Shown piece by piece: positions 44,458 through 54,624 of a DNA stretch of 64,000 bases (positions within the stretch are counted from its first letter, which is position 1; every line of letters begins with the position of its first letter). Source of the DNA: Kalaharituber pfeilii (lineage: Eukaryota; Ascomycota; Pezizomycetes; Pezizales; Pezizaceae); NCBI GenBank assembly GCA_015179045.1, contig WHUZ01000114.1:62001-126000 (forward strand), given 5' to 3'. The position numbers and the translations under genes are program-made. The notes beneath the pieces were generated by a model. It searched no databases, was not told the DNA's origin, and worked only from the letters and a program-made list of their open reading frames with translations.

Positions 44458-47400
44458 ATGCGTCCTCCAACCCCCTTCGCCCTCCCGTTCCACCCCTACC
44501 CCACAACACTCCTACTCCTCGTCACATATCTTACCATCACCATCCTGCTTCTCACGATCCACTTTACCCCGCCCCGGAACATTCCCCCCGAATCCGCGCA
44601 GGCGCGGATGGGCATCAGCGTCCGCGATGCCTGGACGGATTTGCAGCGGATTTCCGGCGGCGGGGCAGGGGGGCGTGGCGGGGCGGGCTTCCATCCGTAC
44701 AACTCGAGGGCAAATGACGATGTGAGGAAATATCTGCTGCAGCGGGTGGAGGAGATCCTGAAAGCGAACGGGGTGGAGCGCAACGGGGCTTTGGCGAGCG
44801 AAGAAGCGGGAGCGACCGTGTGGGGGAGTGCGGAGGGAGCTGAGGTACTGGTGGTGGATGATATGAGTAGTAATGTGACTTTCGCGGGGACCACGGAGGG
44901 GCTAAGTGTTTACTTCGAAGGGACGAACTTGGTGGTGGTGATTAAGGGGTCAGTGGAAGGTGACGGGGCGGAGGGGAAGGATGGGGACGGGAAACTCGGG
45001 GCGGTGCTGGTGAATGCGCATTATGATAGTGTGTCGACAGGATATGGTATGTATTGTTCTACACCGGATATGGATTTGTCCGGGGTTGGCTTCTGCTCGG
45101 GATAACGTTCTTGGGGAAGGGAGATTGATGGGGAAGTATGTGGCTAATAGCGGCGGGCGGGACTTACGCTGGACTTAGGTGCCACGGATGATGGAATGGC
45201 AGTGGTTTCGCTGCTGCAGTTGATATCGTACTTTACGAGACGGGGCTTGCCGAAGGAGAAGAGGCCAAAGAGGGACGTAGTGGTATTGTTTAATAATGGG
45301 GAGGAGGATTATCTGGTGAGTTCGGATTCTATGACAGAAAATGTTGGCATAGTAGCTAAAGGCTCCGGCGGGTGAACATAGAATGGAGCGCGAGCATTCG
45401 CGGTGAGCCCGTGGGGAAAACTGCCGAGTAAGTACACAAATATATCAATCCCCTCCAAACCCTCCCCCTTTCTCAAGAAGAAAACTATATTGGAACACAA
45501 TCTCCTAAACGGTTACAGAAATCTTCTACAACCTTGAAGGTGCCGGTGCCGGCGGCCGCTCTACGCTCTTCCGTACCTCCGATACGGAAGTGACGGCGTT
45601 CTACAAACGATCCGTCAAGCGCCCGTTTGGCAGCAGCGTCAGCGCGGACGGATTCAAGAAGGGCCTGGTGCGAAGCCAGACGGATTACTTGGTCTTTACG
45701 GAGGATATGGGCTTGCGGGGCTTGGATGTGGCGTTTTGGAGGCCGAGAAGCAAGTATCATACCGAAGATGATAGTGTGAGGTTTAGTAAGTTAATCACTT
45801 TTTCAAGTTTTGCGGTGGGGCGGAGATGGGAAGGGGAGGTGGGGTGTCTACTGGAAAAGTAAGGTTGTTAATGCGGAGTTGTTGGGTCAATGTAGCGAGT
45901 AGAGAATCGGTGTGGCATATGCTTGGTGGAGCAATACAGACAGTCGAAGGAATGGCGATGGATACGAGGAAGGAATTCGAGGCAGGGTTCGAGGTGGGCG
46001 GGACCGATAGCGTGTGGTTCGACAGTGAGTCTTTTCCTCCCCAATTCAAAGAATACCTGATTACCATCCCATCCCACTACCGAGTTTGAACTAACAGAAC
46101 TCGATACCACATAGTGTTCGGACGTGCATTCGTCCTCTTCCGCTTGCACACCCTCTTCGCCATTTCCGTGACCCTCGCCACCACCACCCCACTTGTCATC
46201 TTCGTTACCATTTACTTACTAGCCAGAGCCCACAAACTATACATGTTCTCCAACGCGCCCCTCCAAGGCAAGTCGACGCAGGGCTGGAAAGGCTTCTTTG
46301 TGTTCCCCGCCGCCCTGCTCCTCGCGACCTCCGCCGTCATCGGCACTGTGTTCCTGCTCGTGAAGGCGAACCCCATGATTGTATATGGTCATCTGTACAC
46401 AGTCTGGACTTGCTTTCTAAGTATATGGTTTATGGTCGCCTGGGCTGTTTTGCCAGCTTGCTCAGTGGTGGAGGGCGAGCGCACTCACAAGGGGGTATGG
46501 CTTTGGGTGGCTGTGGTTGTTTTGGTGGATCATGTTGGTGTTTACGGCGTTTTTGGAGGATAAGAAAGGAATAACGGGGTTCTATTGGGTCATTTTGTAG
46601 GTTTCCATCATTTATCTCCTTTTTTCGAGTAACGTCACTGATGTGTGGTTGGGGTAGCTTTTATGCGGGTGCCTTCTTGAGCTTTTGGATCTCACTCCTG
46701 GAGCAATTCGCACTCCCGCCAAAAGACATCCCAGCAAATCACCTAACCGGCAATCACCAGGCCCTCTCCCCCTCCGAGAACCAACCCACCTATGCCGACG
46801 GCTCTCGCCTCTTCCCGTCCTCCTCTTCCTATGACCAAGACCGGGACCGCAGCGCAACCAACACAAACCCTAGCGCCGACACTAGTCTGCATCACCCAGT
46901 CAATCCGGACGACGATGCCACCCCCCCGACAGAAACCTCCCCACTCCTGAGCGCCCGCCGTGGCAGCACAAACTCATCGTTCCGCTTCCGCTTCCGCCGC
47001 TCGTGGCCCAGGACCTTCCGCCGCTACGTTGACCCCGACGACGCCTCGTCGCTCTCCACTCCTGACTCGGACGCGCCCGAGGGGGAGACGGCAGTGGAGC
47101 GGAGGAGGAGGATAGGCGTGTACAAGTACGAGCAGCGGTGGAGCCGGGACCTCCCAACGGGATGGGGTACGTGGGTACTACAGTGGTTACTGAGTGTACC
47201 GGTACCGATTATACTCGTTGGACAAATTGGATTATTCTTGGGCGAGGCGCTGGGTATGACAGGGGCGGACGGGAGCGATCTGCTGACGGTGTATCTTGGA
47301 ATAGCAATGTTTTCAGTGCTCTACCTGCTGCCGATTCTTCCGTTTATGCACCGCGTGACCCACCATTTGGCATATTTGGCCCTGTTCCTTTCCGTGGCCA

Positions 47401-48302
47401 CGGTGATTTTCAATCTGGTGGCGTTCCCGTTCACATCGAACGCGAGGCTCAAGGTGTATTTCCAGCAAACGTATGACTTGGCGCAAGGAAACAACACGGT
47501 GCATATCGTGGGTGTCGAGCCATACATTCGCACCGTCATCGAGAATGAATTCCCGAGTGCGAGAGGGAAAGAGGTTGTTTGCACCGATGACTGGGCGCGG
47601 AAAGGGCTGCGGCGGTGTAGCTGGGATGGAGGCGAGGAGGTAGCGCCGAGGGTTGTAAAGGGTGTGGATCCTAAAGACTGGGTGCAGTTCAACGTGACGA
47701 GATTGGATGACAGGGAAGGGAATGACGGGAAAAAGATGGCAAGAGCGAGGATTGAGGTGGTAGGAAGCGAAACGAGGGCATGTAAGCTGACGTTTGAGAA
47801 GGGGATCGGGGAGTTGGCGGTCGTGGGGTTGGATGTCGGGGATGAGGGGCTGACCACTGCGGGAGGGAAGTACCCGGGGCATTACCCCGAGGGAGAGGCA
47901 AGGGGCGGGAGGAAGAATAAGCAGAGGCCAGGGTTCGAGGATAGGAGTCCGGTGTATCAGCCTGGGGGGACGAGGGAGGTGAGGTTGTGGAGCAGGGAGT
48001 GGGAGAGGGGGTGGAGGGTTGACGTGGGGTGGGAGAAGGCGGAAGAGAATGCGGAGACAGACAAGTTGAAGGGAAAGGTGGTGTGCTTGTGGTCGGACGT
48101 GAATGAGAAGGGAACGCTGCCGGCGTGGGATGAGGTGAGCGGGTATTTGCCAAAGTGGGCGGTAGCGAGTAAGTTGACCGATGGGCTGGTGGATGCATCG
48201 TGGGGTTTGAGGTGTGAGGGGCTTGATTTGGCTTCAAGGCGTGGGGGGGGGGGGCATACCTGTTGTGTATTCTTGAATTTTGTGCTATCGGTCTTCTTAT
48301 AG
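44458..48302 (+). CDS. PFF1: Vacuolar membrane M28 metalloprotease (Pff1-type)
   Basis: Seven exons: 44458-45046, 45179-45315, 45382-45427, 45519-45785, 45896-46024, 46115-46596 and 46658-48302. A membrane anchor (~residues 14-37) is followed by a Zn-peptidase domain with the M28 ligand blocks [47 protein letters not shown] and SKYHTEDDS, then about eight membrane segments and a lumenal C-terminal domain. By family knowledge it is a multispanning vacuolar aminopeptidase-like protein (yeast Pff1). Exon 6 needs one base removed in G5 at 46491-46495 to keep the conserved [15 protein letters not shown] segment; with that the CDS is 3294 nt (1097 aa). The last ~25 residues, through a G-rich tract at ~48240, do not look like a family C-terminus, so the stop may be shifted. 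Confidence 0.85.
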
Positions 48303-48504
48303 GGAGACGAGGTATGTAGGAGACGGGGGAGAAGGAAGGTGTGAGAAGAAAATTTGGCGGTAGCGGTGGTAGTTGTGGCCGTGGTAATGGTTGGTCAGCC
48401 GTCTTGGACATTGAAATGGACGGAGAAGGAGCAGGAATGGGACCCGTATAATCGAGCTGATGGAAGCTAGTTTTACAAAGCGCTATGCTTTGACTGGCTT
48501 TCTG

Positions 48505-48505
<1 letters not shown>

Positions 48506-48536
<31 letters not shown>

Positions 48537-48537
48537 T
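48506..48537 (+). repeat. (TTA)n microsatellite
   Basis: About ten perfect TTA units downstream of PFF1. Confidence 0.95.
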
Positions 48538-48559
48538 TCCTCTTTATTTGTTTCTCATT

Positions 48560-49768
48560 CTTGTTTGTGTTTTTGTGAAAACATTTGTTTTAACAGTTTA
48601 ACAGTTTGTTGTTTATTGTTTGTTTTTTTGTTGATGAAACGCAATCATAAAACCTTTTTTTTTTTTTTGTTTTCGTGTATTGTCGAACAAACAACACAAA
48701 TGGAAAAAAATAGTTTTATATTGAATTGGCTGAGATTTGGAAAGGTGGGGGAGGGGGAGAAAAGTGTAAGTATACATTCAGGGGGAGGTTTTAAGGATAG
48801 AGGGAGCGGGGGGAGGGATTCAGGGTAAGTATCCGTTGCTACAATCTATATAAATCTGAGTTTTGATAACGAAGGGAATTAGAAGTTTGATGGTGATCGA
48901 GGTGTCACTCGGAACAATCCCTTGATGCGATGCATGTCTTGGTGAAGAGGGGAGATGGGATAGGATAAATGGGGAGTTGGAGGTGGTGGTGTACCGGCTT
49001 GCAGACTGAGAAGGGTGCTGTGTGGTATTGGGATAAGAGGGATCCGAAGGTAGGACAAAGGGGTCGGTTACATTTCGTGTAAATGATTACATGATGTGTT
49101 GGAGGTTGCGAATGTAGTGAATTGGTGGGCTTTCTTGTGAGGGGCAGGAGTTCTGCCGGTGATGCTGCGGCGTTTTGACTTGAGGACCTGGGCGACGGTG
49201 AAAAAATCTGGCCTGGTTGAATTTCAGTAGAAAGAGGTTGTTGGCCCCAATGAGATGAAAACCCGCGATTTACATTGTCGGGAGAGTAAATAGGCTTTTT
49301 CGAACAGTGGTAAGAGGGGAAGGGGAGTTAGGATAACCAACAATTGCGCAAACCATTATTGAGGTGAATTGTAAAAATGGCGTTTCTGTCCTCTTCTAAT
49401 AGGCTTTCCCTGATATTATGATACTAGTATCAGACCTCTGGCTGTGGAGCCCCAACAGGGTTAGGGGTAACGCATCGGATTTGACATATACCGAATATGT
49501 CACTGCTCATGTACTAGAAGTTGGGCGAATGGATATGCAGAAAATAATTCACTAAATTCCGCCATGCTTTTGAGCCCACTTGAGGGCTATTTGCACCTAC
49601 AGGAATTTTTTGTTGTGGCATCCGGAAAGTGCACGATATTTCTTGTTGTGAATATGTTTGGCTCACAACACAACGGAAAATATGCTCTCGCTCAATGTAT
49701 TCTACTTGCCATGAATTTTGGCAAATGATGCAGCGCCAAGGTACCCCACTCCGATTAATCTACAGACT
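48560..49768. other. Intergenic, no gene seen
   Basis: G-rich and T-rich tracts; no ORF of interest. Confidence 0.5.
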
Positions 49769-49852
49769 TACAGTCACATGGCAAAAGAAAACGTACACTT
49801 TTGCATAGTTTTTGGGCTTTAGGTGTCCACTTTCTTTTGCCAGGTGACTGTA
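49769..49852. mobile_element. 80-bp Tc1/mariner-type MITE
   Basis: TA-CAGTCACATGGCAAAAGAAA at the left and its near reverse complement (TTTCTTTTGCCAGGTGACTG-TA) at the right; TA duplicates at 49769-49770 and 49851-49852. The arms are ~28 bp and only ~24 bp lie between them, so the element is little more than two ends. The CAGT start and TA target suit Tc1/mariner. Confidence 0.8.
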
Positions 49853-50582
49853 CTTCGGTTTTGGATGATTCATGAGACAGTACGATAAGATATGAATTCA
49901 AGCAACGTTGAGTGGAGTAACATATTAGGTTATAGGATGGAAATTGTACAGTGTGTAGGGAAAAGCCTTCGGGACTATGCAGTATTAAGGAACAGCAAGA
50001 CGTGCATCGGAGCGTACCCTTCTTGCACCTTTTTTTTTCAGTACTGTTCGAAAAGTCACTAAGCTAGAGAATCGCAAAAAAATATTAGAGTACATGAATG
50101 GGCATCACAGAATCTAAATCTTTTCTCAGAATTCATAAAGGAGTACTTTTAATTGAGCTGTTGTGTTTTCTCTCGGGGGGTCTTCCTGCATACCTACATG
50201 CTCGTGACTCCAAGGCTTGAGTACTGTAAAACGCTTTTCCTTATACTGCATACCGGTAGTCCCGAAGACTACTGCCTACGCACTGTACTCGGGGGTGCGG
50301 CATAGTCTGTGGAATTATGCAGCGCCAAGGTACTCACGTGGGTTCACGTGGTACTTCTGCTGCTACGGGCCAAGCAAAAGTGGTGACGAAAAGTCTGTAG
50401 AAATTTTTGTATGGGAAACCCGCAAAATTTTTCCACAGACTTTTAGTATGATAAAAATGCTATATACATGACAACACTAATATAAGAAAATGCAAAAATT
50501 TTGAAAAACGACTTTAAATAAAATATTGCAACCATGAAATTTACTCGAAAAACTCGAAAAACTTGAAACTTGTAGAAAGGAA

Positions 50583-50624
50583 GGAAAAAAAAAAAAAAGA
50601 AAAAGAAAAAGAAAAAGAAAAAGC
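50583..50624 (+). repeat. Purine microsatellite
   Basis: A14 followed by (GAAAAA)4-type units, just beyond the transposase stop. Confidence 0.9.
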
Positions 50625-50643
50625 TCATACCATAAGTAAAAAG

Positions 50644-51756
50644 TCAATAAGGCGTCACCTCCCCATTAGCTTGAATCACAGCCTTTAACTGGTCTGGCAT
50701 ACTTCTAACCAATACTAATAGCCTATCCTTTGAAATTTTATTCTACTCCTCCTTGAGCTTTTCTTGTAAGTCCGGAATATTATCTAGGCGCCCATATTTT
50801 TTCCCTAGTTGTACTTCCATGTCACCTCATAAAACTTCAATTGGATTGAGGTCTGGAGATTGAGATACCCATCCTAAAGTCTCCATATCATTTTTCTTGC
50901 GGCATGCCTTAGAAAATCCTTTATGCCCTGGTGTACCATCTTCCATAACCATCGTCCAGCCGTAAAACTCACATGCTTAATACCAAAAAGGTATAAGCAG
51001 TGGGTCTAGAATCTTTTTAACATATTTAGCTGAATCGAATTTCGCACCAGATGGCACAAAATATAGATCAGACTTAAGTTCACTACATAATGTACCCCAT
51101 ACCATAGTACATTCATATCCGGACTCCCAGACCTCATCAATGCAATCTGGATGGAATTCTTCCTTGGCATTGCAAATAACTAAAGGGCGATATATAAAGC
51201 CTTTATCAGTCCAAACTACACGCAACCAGTCTTCTTCTGTAAAATGAAGATGTTTTTGACACCAAGCAACCTGCTTAACTTTATTCTGTGATCGGATCCC
51301 CCATCTAATATAAAATAAAAATTAGTATCTCTATAACCCTCATAGTAAAATACTTTTCCTAGCACGATGCTTACTATGCCCCATACTCTTCATAACATCT
51401 TGAATTAATTTTGCTGAACAGGAATAACCAAGCTCTTTCTTAATAGCCTCCTAAGTCATTCGGTGCGTATCTCTATCCCTTGTCACAAAAGCTTGCAATC
51501 TCTCTTTTTCCGCATCATCAAAGATTGTTGGCCTTCCACTTTGTTTTCAGTTGCTAGGAGAGTTGATTTCGCTCATTTTATATCTCTTGTATATGGCATG
51601 ACAGGTCTGATCATTTATATCTACTTCTGCTGCAATTTCCTACCACTTCATTCCAGATTCTCTAAGTGTAATAATTCACATCCGCTCATCCCTTGTAGTT
51701 TCTCTATTTGCAAAATTTGCACTGAAGTGCGCTCTCCGTGTTCCTCGCGTTTTCAT
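50644..51756 (-). pseudogene. Tc1/mariner transposase pseudogene
   Basis: From ATG at 51756: an N-terminal HTH region (ITLRESGMKW, EIAAEVDINDQTCHAIYKRY), a linker with SGRPTIFDDAEKERLQAF, then catalytic blocks VVWTDKGFIY, VMEDGTPGHKGF and SPDLNPIEVL (DD34E type). A 33-bp AT-rich piece near 51298-51331 (GTTATAG...ATATTAG) may be a mini-intron. At least five in-frame stops (two in the HTH region, one after PLLIPFWY, one after NPIEVL, one after LKEE) make it inactive. Several stops are one substitution from the expected Trp or Lys codon. Confidence 0.85.
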
Positions 51757-52083
51757 ATTGAGGTGGAGTACTAGTGCTAGTAAAGAATTCATTAAGTTAG
51801 CTTTAAATTACTCTGTAGCTATCAAACAACCTACCTATCGAGCTGAAGAGCTGTTAAGCTGATGGAGAGCGGTCGGTCGGTCAAAGGCTTTGGACACGAG
51901 AACAGAAAGCTACTGATACCGGGCTCTCATAATCTATTGTTTATTTTCTGTTGCAACCGCACGTGTTCAACAACATGCCACTACTTGTTTACAGCCTTGA
52001 CCCTATCACAGCTGCAGCAGAAGTACCACGTGAATTCACGTGAGTACCTTGGCGCTGCATAATTCCACAGACTTCCCGAGTAC

Positions 52084-52859
52084 AACGGAGAAGCAAACAC
52101 GAATATGTATTACAGTACAATTATTGACGAAACAGGCATTATGGTTAATGTCGGTATATGGTGATTCATATCAGAGGCTTTCTCTAAGAATTACACTTCA
52201 CAGAGTAGAGAATTCTTTGTATTGGCTCTGCAAATTAAGTACGCACAGATTCATCTGCGTGATTTCGTACTTTGTCGTCCGGCTTTTTTTTCGCTTATGT
52301 CATTGTGTTTTTTCCCATTCTGGCTTTCGAGCGGCAAAGTCCCTATTAATTTTGGTGCACTACTTACCGTATCCCTTGGGCGGTCGAGACATGCATGAAT
52401 TCTGTGCCGGATGTTAACCGTTTTTAACCCTGTCCATGTCGATCAGCAGCCAGGTGGCAACCTCGAAGCTCACGCAGTCCATGATTTAGCAACTACGGAA
52501 ATAGTACGTTGCGAACTCACTGCATTATTGTCATGAATTATGTTAACTACGCCAATTGAGAGATACAATATGCCTGGAGACTGATATTCCAGCGGGGTAT
52601 TCTCTTCTCAATCGCCCAAGATATTACAGAACTTTGAACATTAAATTTAAGGTATTGAGAATCCTTCAATAATACCACTGTAACATACAGAAGGTACAAA
52701 AGAAGTTTCATGGTTGAGGTCTCCATCCGGTTCAGCTAGTTAGTTTGTATGTAATTTGAATTTAAAACTCTATAATTTTGTTGTCCGGTCCGGTTTAACT
52801 GGGTGTCCGGTATAGCTATTTTTTTGTATGTAAATTGCAAAAACCATCAAGGGTCGTCC
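52084..52859. other. No gene seen
   Basis: One open frame (52040-52417) begins inside the Tc1 end and has no recognisable motif; treated as chance. Confidence 0.5.
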
Positions 52860-53645
52860 GGTATACGAGCTAGTAAAATAAGTATATGGACAGGGAGCTC
52901 ACGCATATTATGCGCTATGCAATATTTCGCATGAGACTAGCAGAAGTGTCCGAAGTTCGGACAGCTGACATAATGAATGTTGGTCTCTTCAACTTGAATA
53001 CTAGTCTAATACCATAGTATCAGTGCATCAGAAGGTTCTAATATTCTAATAAATTCTGCATGCTATTTTAGAAGCTGGCTATTCGAGAGGCTGCTCTGGT
53101 GGTTGATTAATGCCGAGTATATGATAACTATTAAAATAATGCCTCTCATGTAGCCTCTGGAGTAGTCTCTCATTCTGAGCAACCTCCGGAGCAGCCTCCA
53201 GAGTAACATCTCATCCCGTGCAGCCTTTGGAGCACCCTCTCGAATAGCCAGCCTCTGAAATAGCATGTCAACAGCCTCTGAAGCAACTCCGAACTGGTCT
53301 TCAGAACATTCTTGGAATCTCCAAATCTATTGGAATATTAGTACTTTCTGATACATCGATACTTAGGTACTTTTTTTTTTTTTTAAGATCGCATAACCCC
53401 GCTTACATCTATTCGCCATAGTAGGACATAATTAGGTACTAGATACTAGTATTGAAGAGACCCAAATTTATTTACATCAGCTGTCCCGATTTCATTACAT
53501 CAGCTGTCCTAATAGCTTTTTACGTAATAAACTTCGGACACTTCAACCATGAAATTTGGACTAGTCTCATGCCAAATACTGCATAATGCAGAATATGCAT
53601 GATCCCCCCTGTCCGCAACCTCATTTTACTAGCTAGTATGGTCTC
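52860..53645. mobile_element. Foldback element, head-to-head arms
   Basis: 52860-53065 (GAGCTAGTAAAATAAGTATA, TGGACAGGG, GTCCGAAGTTCGGACAGCTG) is the inverted counterpart of 53300-53645 (ATTACATCAGCTGTCC, CTTCGGACAC, CATTTTACTAGCTAGTA). The centre holds AGGCTGCTC and AGCAGCCT-type units. Same family as 39230-40690. The right arm is interrupted by a retroposon at 53373-53431. Confidence 0.7.
53364..53440 (-). mobile_element. Ultra-short SINE-like insertion in foldback arm
   Basis: Insert 53373-53431: T-run, AAGATCGCATAACCCCGCTT, ACATCTATTCGCCATAGTAG, the reverse of the 11736 body with several changes. Perfect 9-bp duplication TTAGGTACT at 53364-53372 and 53432-53440. The uninterrupted version of the site exists at ~21930 (CTTAAGTACTAG). 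Confidence 0.8.
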
Positions 53646-54624
53646 TTGTTGTAACCTCCTCAAGATAACAGACATACCACTTCACCAAGCTATAGGTCAG
53701 TTCCGACAGTCGACAACTCCTCACCTTCTTGTACCTGCTGCCCCTCCGGCCACCCCTCCCACTGCCTCTACCTGTTTCCCCCGCCTCTGGCAGACTGGCA
53801 CCGCGTTACCTCTAGGAAATACACTGCATCTCCGTACCTACATCCCGTTGAGCCTTACGTGCCGGAACCCAAATTCGCAGTAGCTGCGAGGGACGTTCAT
53901 TGAATAATACGATAACTCAACTGAAAAGAGACACGTTGGTAACATAAAGGTTTCATATTGCCAACTAATGAGGACCTGTAATGATTAATAGCAACACGTG
54001 AATATAAACAAGAATTTTGTAGAAAAAGTCGATAATTATGTATCGCATGTAGAGTGAAGAGTCGCAAGAGACTCTGATTTATATACATGAAGATAGCGCA
54101 GCTTTGACTTTAAGCCATAATACGTAGGTGGAGATAAGAACAGTAACAGCGCCAATAGAAAAGAATGCAATAAGCCACACAGTGGCGGATGGCAACTCGG
54201 GTGTACATAACCCAATTTCAACAGAACTTGAACGGAATGGAAATTCATGCCTCGAAGCAATCTCTAGGCGTTACCCTGTCTGGCTATTGTATATAGTTTA
54301 TTGCCTATTACAACTCAACCCCCTTCAAATTCCAGTCCACTGACTCGTTATCGGTAATCTTAAACCTATAAAAGCTGCATTTTTCTAGCAATCGAGTACT
54401 GTACGTATCTACAGTGTCCATGTGCATGTGAGTACGTAGTACCTTACCTGCATATCGCCAGGCTTGGCGGCATTGCTGAGGCTGAGCTATCACCAACTCA
54501 CCCGCGCATGGTAGTCGCGATCCGACAAACAACTGACTTTACAACTGACTTTACAGCTGACTTTACAACTGACGTTCTGCAAAACAGATCCCATATAAAG
54601 TTCACCATCACAACATCGCAGTCA
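53646..54624. other. Intergenic, upstream of NLR-B
   Basis: No gene seen. Contains a short run of ACTGACTTTACA-like repeats at 54530-54575 just before the NLR-B start. Confidence 0.5.

Larger units (their letters stand above)
50284..52083 (-). mobile_element. Tc1/mariner-like element, ~1.8 kb, decayed
   Basis: Ends are inverted repeats of ~60-70 bp: 50306-50360 (GTGGAATTATGCAGCGCCAA onward) against 52013-52068, with outer TGTACTCGGG at 50284 and its complement near 52074. The left end has a 10-bp extra piece. Both ends contain two CACGTG hexamers 12 bp apart. Carries the pseudogene 50644-51756. A partial copy of the end (GCAGCGCCAAGGTACC) stands alone at 49731. Confidence 0.75.

Noticed and set aside
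43946..44725. 259-codon ORF upstream of and overlapping PFF1
   Set aside because: Runs out of frame through PFF1 exon 1, Pro/Ser-rich from a C-rich 5' region; the PFF1 frame explains the overlap.
52040..52417. 125-codon ORF after the Tc1 element
   Set aside because: Starts inside the transposon end, no motif, no paralogue in the window.
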